Shown piece after piece: positions 20,231 to 31,824 of a stretch of DNA of 47,647 nt. How positions within the stretch are numbered: the first letter of the stretch is position 1; each line of letters opens with the position of its first letter. This DNA is from Herpomyces periplanetae (Eukaryota; Ascomycota; Laboulbeniomycetes; Herpomycetales; Herpomycetaceae): positions 1-47,647 of the forward strand of contig WMKJ01000100.1 in assembly GCA_009733715.1 (NCBI GenBank). Reading direction: 5' to 3'. A model generated the notes under the pieces. It searched no databases and was not told the DNA's origin. It saw nothing but the letters and a program-made list of their open reading frames with translations. The translations under genes and the position numbers were made by a program.

Positions 20231-23200
20231 ATGCGTCTTCGAGTGGAAATTCTTCAATTACCTCCCCACTTTTACCATGATGATACTATTGTTACATCCG
20301 ATTCCTCTACCCCTCTTCACAATTTTACCAACACGAGTAACGAACAACCCTTTCCAGAACGAGCTGAACCGTATGACAGTCAAAAAATTCCGCTTGTAGA
20401 CGTATGCGCAGTCTTCACTTTGCCCGTGAAGCCTAGCCAAACGTTCTCCCAAGTTTGGAGAGCAATTGAAGATCGTTACAGATTCAATTACCTAGACCCA
20501 GCCAAATCCTCATTTTTTTCAATACTCAAACTTCAAGACGTTTACGGTGCCGATATAATAATTTCCGATACAGTCGCGGATATATTCGCCGACGTACCAG
20601 ATGAAAAACTCGTAATTCGTGTGGTTCAAGCTCCTTGTAACATGGAAATTTATACTCCCCCCACATCGCTGCTGCGTCCTACTTTTGCAATTAAAAGGCA
20701 TTCTGATATCGTACGGCTGCATCGTAAACGCAGGAAATTATCTGATTGTGACAGTGATATGGATAATATTACTACTCGTCAATCTTTTAAGAATGCTAGC
20801 GTAAACTTACGATTTAGTCCTACAGGTTGCGATCTTGATGGTAGTGTAGTTGATGGAAGATTGACCGGTGAAACTTGCGTTGACGCATTTCAAGAAGTTC
20901 AACAAAGGGAAGCAGGAACTTCTGTAGGAAATTCCTCTACACGCCTCGGAGAAGATGGTGTTTCAAAAGTGGTCCAAATAGTTTCAGCAAATGTGATAAC
21001 CAAACCCGAAGCAGTTCAAGATATTATTGTACCTGATAAGTCATTCGTCTCAGGTAACCAACTTCGTCCCTTATCCAGGACCGTAGTTTCAGGCTGTGCA
21101 AACACACCACAGCAAGCCAGGTTAAGAAGTATCAATTCGGAAGTTAAGGAACTGTATTCTACAGTGAAGCAACCGTTGGAATTTGAATGTCATTCGATGT
21201 CTAAGGCCTTGGATGATAGTATTCCTTTGGATGGGTTAGAACGTATTCCGCATGTTGACGTTGTCGAGACGAATCAGGATTCGTGTGACGGTAAAATGAC
21301 TAAACGTAACAATGTTGTGAAGACCGAGAGTATCGTACCAAATGCAATTCATGAGTCAAAGATATCAAGTGACATTTTTGATTCACATGCATATACGAAC
21401 CGGGGTGTATCCGATGTTGTTGTGAAACCATTAATCGAAGGAGATGATACAAGAGAAGAAATGACAGTGTGTGAAGTGGGCTTAACATATATAACATCGG
21501 ATGAGAATGTTACATTAACTGAAGAAGTTTGTACCAGGCCCAAAGTACACAAGCCATGTACTGCTATCAGTTTACCCGATACTGAAGAGAAGGAGATGGA
21601 TATTAAGCAGAGTTATATTAATTTGGATAAGAATTCAACGGTAAAAAAGTCAGGAAATTCCAAGGGTACAGGGGTTAGAAGTTCGATGGTCTGGAGAGAA
21701 GATGAAACGCAAAAGTTAATAGCTGCTTTGGATGAGGGAAGGTCTGTAGATTTTATCGGAAAGTTTGTCTTGCCGTGGCGAAGTATAACATCGCTGCGGA
21801 CTAAAGTTAGATGGGTTAAACGGCAAAAAGTGGCCATGTTAGCTGATGAACGATGTGATGTGGTTACGTGTAACGATCAGGATGACAAGCTGAGGTTACG
21901 GAACAAGGATAATGAAGTTACTGAGAAATCAGTTTACACTGAAATGATTGAGCATGACGAAAGAAATGATGTATTGGTGAAAACAAATGAAAAATATGAT
22001 AATGATAATGCTAAAGAGTCAAAGCTTGATCACGACAAAAGTGATGGAATAAGCGTTAAAGTTGAATCAGGTTTACCTGGACTTGAGTCACCAACTAAAA
22101 GTGTTATGATGAAGGATGACAATGTGTTATCAGGGGTTAATTTTAGTGGCGAATTGAATAAAATTCAGGTGGAATTGAGGCCTGAAAGTGTATTGTCTAT
22201 ATCATCAAGTGAAAATACGACGGAGTCAAGTGAAGAGGAAATGAGTAGTAGTGAGATTGAAGATGAAGATATGGAGTCGAGTGTTGAACAAATTGAAGGA
22301 TATGGAGCTAAAAAGATTAACATGGTTAAAAAGGTTGAAGGGGAAATTGAGGAAAAGTCTTTGGTGAAGGTAACTTATGATCATGAGCGAAATGAAGATT
22401 ATGAAGAAGAATCGTTATTATCATCATTATTGAAAGAGCCGGGATTTCGCAATGGATCTAACTGGATGTACAGAAAACCCAAAGAGAACGGGAAAATTCG
22501 CGGAGTATCTGTATCACCAGAGTTGGTTAATACGGACAAGTATACGAATGGGTTGGAAGAAGTGAGAATTGCACAAGAGGCTGCATTGAGTCGTCAACGT
22601 AAGATGATTGTTCAAGGAGGATGTGAAGTTGTTGGAAAATCGGCATCTACTAAAGAAAATGAATCTAGTAAGGGAAAGGGTAGCCCGAATGTGGATATAA
22701 AGGATAATTCTGATACGAGATCAAACTTGAGTAATTTGAGCAAGATTTCTTGTTCTTATTCACGTTCGGAAGGGAGTTCAACGGGAGAAAATGATGCAAG
22801 TAAATTATTATTGGAACAGAAAGAAATTTGTGAACCAAAGGATGAAAATAACAAGTTAACCCAACTGTTTAATACGTCTCAGGTAGTATATAAAGAAATT
22901 GGGAAAGACTCAGAGGTAAAAAATGTCCAAATTAATACAAAAGATCATAAAGGTCAACATGATCCTAAAAAATATTCGACGTTTAAATCGATATTGGAGC
23001 GCAGAAACGAAGAGGGAAATTCGGATGGTACAGAGTCGAATACAAATACTGATACGGATTCGGAGAGTGAAACTGAATCATCAACCACAGAACCCAGTAT
23101 TATACAACGAGGTCCATCATTGACACTGTTAATGGAAAATGGAAATTTATCCAATGATTTACCAAGTTCAAGCCAAACAACACCATTACCCAAAAATTTG

Positions 23201-23347
23201 GCGGTTAATTCACTGAGAAATGATTCAACACCGACGAATTCTCTTGGACAATGGCGTAGTCTCGCGTCTAGTGTTGCTAATGCATCATCACGATTAACTC
23301 GCAGCCAAAGTTCAGCATCACGACGTCGTTACCAACGTCAACGATAA
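20231..23347 (+). CDS. Net1/Dnt1-N domain nucleolar-type protein with a Myb/SANT-like segment
   Basis: The 1038-residue frame starts at ATG 20231 and has no intron. The N-terminal 145 residues fit the Net1/Tof2/Dnt1 N-terminal domain (Cdc14-binding protein family). They open with MRLRVEILQLPP and include FTLPVKPSQTFSQVW and the diagnostic LKLQDVYGADI, DTVADIF and LVIRVV. In yeasts these proteins hold Cdc14 phosphatase in the nucleolus and control mitotic exit or cytokinesis timing (family knowledge). A basic stretch (HRKRRKLS) near residue 170 may be a nuclear signal. Around residues 486-530 lies a Myb/SANT-like segment (VWREDETQKLIAAL, then WRSITSLRTKVRW). The rest is acidic and Ser-rich, and the C-terminus is basic (SRRRYQRQR). 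The 5' coding part is pyrimidine-leaning and the 3' part purine-rich (43 of 60 at 22201-22260). Orthology to a particular family member is uncertain. Confidence 0.7.
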   Translation: MRLRVEILQLPPHFYHDDTIVTSDSSTPLHNFTNTSNEQPFPERAEPYDSQKIPLVDVCAVFTLPVKPSQTFSQVWRAIEDRYRFNYLDPAKSSFFSILKLQDVYGADIIISDTVADIFADVPDEKLVIRVVQAPCNMEIYTPPTSLLRPTFAIKRHSDIVRLHRKRRKLSDCDSDMDNITTRQSFKNASVNLRFSPTGCDLDGSVVDGRLTGETCVDAFQEVQQREAGTSVGNSSTRLGEDGVSKVVQIVSANVITKPEAVQDIIVPDKSFVSGNQLRPLSRTVVSGCANTPQQARLRSINSEVKELYSTVKQPLEFECHSMSKALDDSIPLDGLERIPHVDVVETNQDSCDGKMTKRNNVVKTESIVPNAIHESKISSDIFDSHAYTNRGVSDVVVKPLIEGDDTREEMTVCEVGLTYITSDENVTLTEEVCTRPKVHKPCTAISLPDTEEKEMDIKQSYINLDKNSTVKKSGNSKGTGVRSSMVWREDETQKLIAALDEGRSVDFIGKFVLPWRSITSLRTKVRWVKRQKVAMLADERCDVVTCNDQDDKLRLRNKDNEVTEKSVYTEMIEHDERNDVLVKTNEKYDNDNAKESKLDHDKSDGISVKVESGLPGLESPTKSVMMKDDNVLSGVNFSGELNKIQVELRPESVLSISSSENTTESSEEEMSSSEIEDEDMESSVEQIEGYGAKKINMVKKVEGEIEEKSLVKVTYDHERNEDYEEESLLSSLLKEPGFRNGSNWMYRKPKENGKIRGVSVSPELVNTDKYTNGLEEVRIAQEAALSRQRKMIVQGGCEVVGKSASTKENESSKGKGSPNVDIKDNSDTRSNLSNLSKISCSYSRSEGSSTGENDASKLLLEQKEICEPKDENNKLTQLFNTSQVVYKEIGKDSEVKNVQINTKDHKGQHDPKKYSTFKSILERRNEEGNSDGTESNTNTDTDSESETESSTTEPSIIQRGPSLTLLMENGNLSNDLPSSSQTTPLPKNLAVNSLRNDSTPTNSLGQWRSLASSVANASSRLTRSQSSASRRRYQRQR

Positions 23348-23590
23348 TTTAACGATACGAAAAGGACATTATGGTAGAAGCTAAAAAGAGTATAATCGTT
23401 CATTCAGAACCATTTTCACTCTTTACCATATTTGGTGGTTTTTGTAAAAGTATCACGAAATTCATACACGGGCTAATATCACAAGTATTGTCAAAACTAA
23501 AACATGGACAAAAGGTACTTTGGTATGTTTAAAGCGTATTTGTGTCTTTAAACGCACGTATTAAGTGTAGAAACGGTTTATGCAAAGCTT

Positions 23591-25372
23591 TTAACCCATC
23601 AAATCTCTCTCGGTTACATAGGCTAACCAACCAAATGGATCGGCAATTTCTTCATTCTGAATCTTTCGCAACGCCTTAACCAAGAGTTCGCATGCTGTTC
23701 TCTCTTGAGCTATGTTGGGTTGACCTTGATTATTTTCAATGAAATTTTCCGAGGAAAAAGCATCATCCTTTGGAGTAACGTAGTCATAACGTTTATTATG
23801 ACTTGGATAAGTTATTGATCGAATTGGTGATACGATAACAGCTGTACCTGCGGCGAGAACTTCATTAAAGTTTTCCAATTCTTCTACTTTGATTTTCCTT
23901 CGCTCAACATGCCATCCCCATTGTAAGGCCAATTGACACAAACTATCCATGGTAACCCCGTTCAAAACGCACGGAGAGTCTGGAATAGCAAGAGAATAAA
24001 TGGGCCTGATTTTTGGATTAGGAGAGTATGAATCAATGGTCTGACCTTCTAAAGCTTTAGCTACACTTTGGGCATCCTTTATCAGCTTTAGCCCGATGAA
24101 TGAACTTGAACTAAATTCATCGATTTCAGTGCGCGTTTTACTATCCAAGTGCAGTGTTATTCCGTAGCCTTCTTGGGCCGCTTTACTACTCCAAATCATT
24201 GCTGGAGCATAATTTCCAGCAGCTTTAGCATGACCAATTCCCTTGGGTGCAGCTCTGTCAAAATCTTCCACAATGAGAGCATCCAAAGCTTTACATCCAT
24301 AGTATGAGACAATGGGTGTAACGAAAACGCAAAATTTGTACGTAGGAGATGGTGTTAACTTGATTTCAGCACCGGAACCAAAAATTAAAGGCCGGATATA
24401 TAAAGCTGACATTCCTTTTGGATCATAAGGTGGAATGAATTCGGCATTATGAGCTACGGCCAACTTAACACAGCGAATGAACAAGTCCGTTGGAACTGGT
24501 GGTATAGCTAGAAAGGAAGAAGAGCGCGCTAAACGTTCAGCATGTTGTGATGGTCGGAATATCACGATACGAGATGCTCTTGAACGAAATGCCTTCATTC
24601 CTTCAAAACATGCTTGACCTGTATTCATTTTCTCCGTAGGAAAAGACTACATTAGTCGTTGATGCGGTGAGTACACTACATATCTGGGAAACTTACCGTA
24701 ATTCAATCCGGATGACAGTCCATGAATTCGGATAAAAGGATCTTTTTCCAGTCTCGGTAAGCTCCATTTGCCATCTTTTAATGAATAGTCACACTCGACA
24801 TGGCAGTTGACTGTGCGATACGATATGGTACATTTGGATGAAGTATGTTAGTATTAACATCAACATGTACAAGCGTATAGCTGGCCAGATATTACACAAG
24901 GGACAGTATAATTCTCGTGTATAGCGAGTAATACTTGTTTTTCATGCATCCAAATAAACGTATAGGCACACACATACACCAACTTTTATATACTTAAGTA
25001 GATGTATATGTATGCTAACGTTCAAATGGGCAAAGTTGCAAACGTATAATATATATTGTCAATTCCTCACTTACCCTCGACAATATCGAACTTGAGAGAC
25101 TTCCAATCTGATATGGAATAATGAAAAAGGAAATCAGTTTACCCGTGTACGCACATTGGCAAAAAGTATAGCAAATGATTGCAGCCAAATGAGAAAACAA
25201 AACCCCCCATCATGCCCCAATTATTGCTACTTCACATCTCGCAAGCTCATCCTATACATTCGTACACACATTAATTCGATCGAGGAAACCTGCTCATGGA
25301 GAAGATCAAAAAGTGAAAATTGAACGAACCGATTGATTGACTGGGTGGAGGTGGAAAAGCGGAATCCCCCAT
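23591..25372 (-). CDS. Branched-chain amino acid aminotransferase, four exons
   Basis: This class IV PLP enzyme transaminates leucine, isoleucine and valine with 2-oxoglutarate. I rebuild it as exons 25372-25330, 25107-25075, 24810-24697 and 24618-23591, giving 405 residues. The introns are 222, 264 and 78 nt. Donors are GTTCGT, GTAAGT and GTAAGT; all acceptors are CAG; branch-like CTGAT, TACTAAC and CTAAT precede them. Each junction keeps phase 1 and yields the fungal consensus PPPPSQSI-DWKSLKFDIVE-VNCHVECDYS-LNYGQACFEGMKAF. The PLP lysine is Lys195 in GHAKAAGNYAP, and later motifs include LDSKTRTEIDEFSSSSFIG. There is no mitochondrial-type presequence, so it is probably cytosolic. The longest single open frame (from 24628) begins inside intron 3 and would miss 60 residues. 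Exon 2 is only 33 nt. The gene converges with the Dnt1-like gene, 243 bp between stops. Confidence 0.9.
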
Positions 25373-26594
25373 GAAGAGTGAAATTTACCCACGATGCTGC
25401 TCAGGATATTAACGAGTTAAGCCGTACTATGCTATACCGGATGTAAAAAGCGTATCTAACGTTCAAAGGGTAAAACTTTCGGATAATGCGATATAAATAG
25501 CATTTGGAAGTGTATTATGGAACAGACTATACCAAGGAAAGTTTGGTTTATGGTATTGGCCTTTGAATATATTAATTATCGGTAAGTTAACCGAGTTTAT
25601 AAATGTCGGTGGGAAAGTATGTATGACGCCATGTAAAATAGCGTGCTTATTGGTCATCATGAGTGTGCACGCACGCACACACTTATATACGTATGTGTAC
25701 GACACAAAATGTTGCCGATACTTTTTGTAAGTTGCATTAACACTTAAAGTAATAATGCCAGCGTTTACTACCAGTAGTCAAGCCAATCATGATGTGTCCA
25801 CGAGCAAGGATTTGTACGCCTGTATACAGGCATGATAGAGATCACACAAATTGTACACGGAGCAAGTAAGTATGCAGGTTTATACTTGACCTTACCAGGA
25901 CGTCTTGTTCATTTATCATTCCGCTATTTCTTAGCTTCTCGCATTATATCCTCCAGTTATCCCATATTACATGCTAACGACTGAATATATCAAATCAAAT
26001 ATCCATGCAAATATGCAAGCCTATTTGCCAACTAACTTCCCGTACATGCGCTTGCATACACGTATGCAAGCTTTTATGTGTACTTGCCTGCATACACGGA
26101 TACATGCACGATGTCTTTTATGCTTTTTCTTGTCCCCTCTCGTGATCGACTTACCCTAATACCAAAATAAGTACAATTTTTATACCTGTGGCGTGTATGA
26201 TGAGGCCAACGGATTCAAATATAGCGGGAAATTATACGACCTTTAACGTTAATATCAACCAACAGGACTACGTTAGGGCTATTTTGGTTTTCTTACACCT
26301 TCAACCTCGCTCTACCTACTTGGCACACAACGTCCTTTTAGAGCGTATATACGTGCATGCATGTATATGCACTTAATACTCATTCAGATAAACTTTATCG
26401 TATAATCATTTACCCAGCTTTGTTTAACTAGGTTAAACCTCACAAACTCATTATCTTTCTTAACGTGTTATCCACCTCCTATGAATTCTATTCTTGATAA
26501 CGTGTAAAAGCAGAAACGTTTTACTCGATACTACACTCTCTTAAATACACACATTCGCGTCTGCACGCACGCACACGACACATTAACCTCAAGT
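25373..26594. other. Divergent promoter between BCAT and ERV2
   Basis: The 1.2-kb region serves genes on both sides. It is rich in alternating purine-pyrimidine sequence: TG/CA-TA strings near 25660-25700, GCATACACG-like and TGCAAGC-like units at 25995-26115, GTGCATGCATGTATATGCAC at about 26350-26369, and CA-rich sequence at 26550-26580. Plus-strand composition goes from purine-leaning near BCAT to pyrimidine-leaning near ERV2. Short open frames here (for example 25971-26159) simply run through these repeats. Confidence 0.55.
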
Positions 26595-27539
26595 ATGGCT
26601 AAATCAGTTATGGATGGCTATCCCCGACGTTGGAACTATGAACCTGTATCAAGTTCTATCCGTAATGAACGTCTTATACCCTTCTCATTTGCAGGATCTG
26701 TAGCTGGAACTGCGCGAAAACTTCTCCTACTCCTCGTCTTTGTCGCTTTCTTCCTCCTAATCCTCCTCTTCACTTCCGTTCACCCCAACGCGGTTAAACT
26801 TCGCGAACCTCTCGACTTTGACCGTTTGACATACACTTCAAGTCGCACTTTCCGTAAAAATGGTTACCCCTTGCAGCAAAATTCACAAGTTGTTGAGAAA
26901 AAGGTTTTTGTTGATTCCAGTTTACCTGAGGAAGGCTCGACTCAAGTATTACCTTCTGAAATTGTCGAGCCCGATTCTAATCCAGTTTCCTCTTTGCCAC
27001 CGTTAATTAATCAAGTTAATCCATCGTTTATGGATGGAAGGGCAATTGCTTCAAAACTTGGAAATGAAACTGCTAAAGCTGAATTAGGTAGAGCTGCTTG
27101 GAAGCTATTTCACACAGTTTTTGCTCGTTTTCCAGATAATCCTACACCCGACGAAAGTGAATCTTTACGCATGTATATTCACCTTTTCCAAAAGTTATAT
27201 CCATGGTAAGCTTTTCAATTTTCATTTAGTCATATTCATTTAACTCGTTAAACATATCTACACTTTTTACTAATTTATTATTACCCTTCATCATTAATTT
27301 TATTCTCTATATGCAGTGGTGAATGTGCCAATCATTTTGGTCTTATTTTAAAACAGTATCCACCACAGGTTTCATCTCGGTCTAACGCAGCTGCTTGGGG
27401 TTGTTTTGTTCATAATTTAGTTAATGAACGTTTAGGCAAAGAAATCTTCGATTGTAATAAGATCGGCGATTTTTACAAGTGTGGATGTGCTGATGCTGAT
27501 GATAAAAATACTACAACCACCCCTAGCCTCAATACCTGA
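26595..27539 (+). CDS. ERV2: ERV2-like FAD sulfhydryl oxidase, two exons
   Basis: Exons 26595-27205 and 27317-27539 flank a 111-nt GTAAGC-to-CAG intron with a CTAAT branch-like site, and code for 277 residues. The intron splits the codon of the first active-site cysteine, and joining gives YPCGECA with Cys204 and Cys207. The Erv/ALR fold is seen from GRAAWKLFHTVFARFP through AAWGCFVHNLVNERLGKEIFDC. A cytosolic N-terminus of about 41 residues precedes one membrane anchor (about 42-60, leucine/phenylalanine-rich). This fits Erv2 of the endoplasmic reticulum, which passes electrons from thiols to oxygen, rather than mitochondrial Erv1. A linker of about 100 residues separates anchor and domain. 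A CGC motif near the C-terminus may be a shuttle cysteine pair, as yeast Erv2 has. Reading unspliced, the frame would stop just after the first exon without any CxxC. Confidence 0.92.
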
Positions 27540-28705
27540 TTCTTTTTTTTTTCTTCGTCTTTCTTCCCTTCCCCTCCTTCCTTTGTTTCCTCCATTATAC
27601 CCACAAAATCTTATCGCTTACATTGTCAGTTTCTTCTCTTCTACCCATTCAATTCTTTGTTTAATCCTTTCGTGCTACAAGTCATTCCGTGTCATCTTAC
27701 GACTTAAAATGGTTCATTCGACCAACTTACTTTTCCAAATATCTTATCATACATTCATCTCAATTTACATAACTTTCCATCCATTCTTCCCTAATAATCA
27801 GTTTTCACCACCATTATTCCTGTACACCTTTAAATAATTACCCTCTTATACTTCCTTACTAAACATCATCATAGACTTCCTCACACTCCATACTCTTCCT
27901 CTCTAAACCCGTTATCAATTTTCCACCGTGACTAAGCCTAGCTAAGCATCATGCATGACTAATCCATCCTCTATTTCGTAGAAATGGGTATGTCAAATCA
28001 GGCTTGACATCCAATATTATCCCATTTCTACCATTTCCTCACTCATGTTATAGTATGTCATAATACATTCATTGGCCTTCTTCAATCACGTCCCCTCCCT
28101 CTCCAAATCCAAATGCCCCCCGCCAACTACCTCCTTACACTCTATCACGTGACCTCGATACATTCATACCAAACCGTTCGTCACCGGGTTAACCATTTTT
28201 GTTTACAGTATGAAAAGTTATTTACACGTAGAAAGGATGGTAAAGACTTATTTAAGTTGAGGGTCGTTCATGCCTTATCAGGCTTATGAACAGAGTAAAT
28301 CGACAAGGAAAAGATTCGTTTCCCAAGGGCGAAAATTTTTTCCATAAAGACTCCATTGCACATTAAACTCCATACATGTTATATTTACCTCTTTTACTCT
28401 CTTAACCAATTGTACTTTTCTAATTTTGTCCATATCATTACCAAAATTTGTTATTAATTCTAATTTATCACACTTAGTCAAGCGACCGTCCCTCACCAAA
28501 TTCATCTTCCATCACCCTACCACAATAAATCATAAATGAATTATTTCTTAACCCTCCGGTTTAACTTTTCGCTTTTAACGTTTATCTTCAATTGACTCGT
28601 TCATTGCACCATCACCGTCATAATCAACAATACACTACAAAACTCTGCATACAACTCCTTCACCCATTCACATGAGTGAGCACACAACCTCTTCACGTGA
28701 CTATT
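27540..28705. other. ERV2 to His-rich gene intergenic region
   Basis: About 27540-28170 is strongly pyrimidine-rich and may include the ERV2 3' UTR. 28190-28540 is mixed, and pyrimidine bias returns from 28540. A CACGTGA lies at 28146-28152 and a full palindrome TCACGTGA at 28693-28700, just before the proposed start of the next gene. No independent gene is supportable; the 27481-27837 frame is the out-of-frame tail of ERV2. Confidence 0.5.
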
Positions 28706-31700
28706 ATGCCTTCTCACAAATCCCGATCCAGTTCGCGAGCACATCATCACGATCATGTTCATCTACAATCATCCTATACATGTACTGAACATGCTAACCA
28801 ACCGCAATCTAAGATAATTCATCACCCTCCCAATGTAAGTCTATCCTTTCGTTTCCCTTAACATTTACCCAAATATACTTCTTCCTTTAAAACTTCCCTC
28901 TTCCCTTATGACGCACTTCTCTCTCGTGCGAAGAAGCTTTCCTGTTACGGCAGGAGGGATGCTGCCCCAGTCCAGTCGTTCTTCCCTCTTTCTCGGAGCC
29001 ACGTGAACTTATTCTGCCAATAATTTACGCGAAGCACATCGTGATAGTTAAGGGAAGCATATTTGTGTGCTCAATTCACTTGAACACAACTTTATTCACT
29101 TTTCTTCACTTCATTCACGTCAATCCGTGAAAACTTGCTCGTTAATACACTTTTCGAATCACTTACCCTGTCGTATTGTGTCAAATTAGCGGAATAATGG
29201 TTTACCGGTCCAAGTTTACTGAAGCAGCGTACAAGGCAGTTTTGCCATACCGAATTAGCCTAAATTCCCATCAACGACCTAAATTCTACAACTTTGATGC
29301 TAATGTTTCAATGGAAAATGCTAACATGGATGTTTTCACTTGTCAACAGACGTGTAGTGTAACCTCTGATCATGATCCCACGGGTGATCATGTTGTTCAT
29401 CCCACATCTCAAACTTACAAAAATCGTGCAGGCCTGGATACGGGCGGTGTGACAAGCGAACGAAAAGTTGTCAAAACCTTAAAACTTTCTCCCCATACGT
29501 CCACGGATGAATCTTGCTCCAATAATTCCTACTATAAACCAAAACCATCCCGGAAACTCGCCAATCAAATCAATTTCGATTCTCACGATGATCAGACCAT
29601 CTCATCTCTATCATCTGCATCATCTTATTCATCCTCCCCCGACCACCATCCTTTCCACGGATATGATCTTTCCTGTATGGCATCCAGCCCTGTTTCATCC
29701 CATCATCATTATCATCCTCACGCCCACGGTCAAGAACATGTACACCCGTACTCAACCCATACTCACGTTCACCCCCACCAATACTCACATTTACATCAAA
29801 TTCCTCATTCCCATGCTTATCCGCACCCTCATACTCATGCCCATACTCACACTCATGATCACGCTCACTCTCGTCAACATGATCCAGAAACTTTCTGTAC
29901 ACACTCTTCTAATTTGTGTCATGGGGATCCTCATCCCCCACTGACCGTAATGACTCCCTACCAGACTCATCCATCTGAAGGGTACTTTGCGTACAACGAT
30001 ACACCGTGCACGTTCTTCGATGCGATGGAGCAAACTCCTCATAAGTCATACCCCCCTCCGGCGGCAGAATTTACTACCAAGGCTAATTATGCCAAAGTGG
30101 GATACGGTTACGGAGCTGCTCCAATTCCTCATCCAGAGGCTCAACCCGAAAATGAACAAGTAACCAAGGATAACTCCAAACCTGTTGCACAAAATCCAAT
30201 ACCTGATGTTGTCAAAGTTGAAGGAACCTGTTCAACAACCTCCGCAAAATTGCCAATTACGCCGGCTCCGTCGCGTAAAATTTCTCAATGCTCCAACCCT
30301 GGATGTAACTGTGGTGGTAAAAATTCCTTACAACTCGAACCTGGTGAAATTGGTACGATAACTGATGCCACAACCTCGGGCAAGAAAAAACGAAAACACG
30401 GACACATTGAAGATTCTAGCTCGGTAACAATGGTGAACGAGGAAAGGGATAACCGAGTTACTTCGTGTCCAATGATTACACCCGTTAACACATCTCACGC
30501 CAAGCTAGACGGTGAAAATGACAATGGTATATGCCGGCAAGGATCGAACAAATTTGGTGTAACACCAGTTCACACTGGCCTAAGCTGTGGAATTACACGT
30601 TTATTAACGAGTATTGGTGAGGGTCAATACTCGGGTGAAAGTCCACTAAGCCCACTAAAGCGAATTCGCAAAGAAAGGGTCAGCGGTGATAAATTTATTG
30701 ATGATGCAGCACACGATAGTACGATATTTGATGCAAACTTGAAGAATTTATCAGACGGTAGTAAATCCTGGAGGGAAAAGTTACGAAATTGCGAAAACGG
30801 AGAAAAGCATGCATTATCGGGTGTAAAGTTACTCTCGGAAAATGATTCAAGGCGAGAGAGAAATGCTCCGGATGTAGCTACAGCTACGGGTGGTAAATTG
30901 ATTGAAATTCCAACGGAAGTGGTATTATTCGGTGATATATCAGGGATGAAAGAACGCATGAAACGCCCGAAAAAATTGGCAAACAGTGAATGTACCGCCA
31001 TTATGATACCTCGTCTACGAGAAGATGATTGTAAGGACCAGTATCGTCATCGGCATTCTGGCGTAGACAGGCATGGACGATCCCATTATGATGATCATTG
31101 TAAAAGATGTTCAAATGATCGATACGATGATCGTTATTGTCGTTTTTCATCACCGTCTGAGAGTGAAAGTAATTCGGACAATTCATCCAATTACAAGACG
31201 TTTACCAAGCAAAGAAATAATTCGAATTATCGTGGTCGAAGGAAAACTGTTGAAGGACACGATGGTACGAAACCGGTGGCAGCTCGGAATTCATCCGAAG
31301 ATGTGAACGTAGGTGAAAGTAGCGATGCATTAGTGATCTATACACCCCAAAAGGATCGAAAGGTTAAAAGTAACAAGCAATCTACGAAAAGTACGGCCAT
31401 TGCGCGAGATCGTAACGGACATAGAGTGCGGGTCGTTAATAAGACCCATCGGGATCGAGATCGTGTGAAGAGTGTCAGTTCGCTTGGCTTAATATCTAAA
31501 GAATCAGAGTCTGCTATGACAGTGAGCAGTAAATCTTCACTGCCGGAGACATTTCTAAATTTAATTGTTAAAGGTCCTGACAGTGAACGTGGGTATAGTA
31601 TGAACAAGATTTTGAAGCGATGGCATCGTGCAAGATGGGAGAAGCTCAAGTTGTCGAATCGATACAGTACGAGTGTTTTAGGCCGCAAAAATCTTGGAGC

Positions 31701-31824
31701 GTCGACTAATCACCGACCATCATCTCAGATGCCCTTGACGGATAAAGCTGAAGATGAAAAGGAATTGTGGCGAAAATTGCGCTTAAGAAAGAATGAACGG
31801 GGTGAAATTGTCCTATTTTACTGA
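28706..31824 (+). CDS. His-rich protein of unknown function, proposed two exons
   Basis: The certain part is the long frame ending at 31824. I propose exon 1 28706-28834 (ATG, His-rich, ending at a GTAAGT donor) and exon 2 29350-31824, preceded by GCTAAC and a CAG acceptor, phase 0, giving 867 residues. The alternative is an unspliced start at ATG 29197 (875 residues), since that frame is also open. The protein has a histidine-dense block at about 29690-29880, often alternating with Thr, Ala or Pro, which could bind zinc or other metals. CSNPGCNCGG and the basic GKKKRKHG follow. A conserved-looking tail (SMNKILKRWHRARWEKLKL, then ELWRKLRLRKNERGEIVLFY) completes it. I cannot name a family. Nuclear location is suggested by the basic clusters. 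The 3' half is purine-rich. Confidence 0.7.

Noticed and set aside
24619-24628. BCAT start at the ATG of the longest open frame (24628)
   Set aside because: Those bases lie in intron 3. The upstream exons restore the conserved N-terminus with three phase-consistent junctions.
28676-28861. Stand-alone 61-residue gene at 28676-28861
   Set aside because: The frame contains a GTAAGT donor at 28835 and resembles the His-rich style of the next exon, so it is better read as the first exon of that gene.
29507-29944. 145-codon frame and antisense partners over the His-rich block
   Set aside because: These are alternative-frame readings of the CAC/CAT-rich repeat; the +1 frame of the long gene is open for 2.5 kb and explains it.
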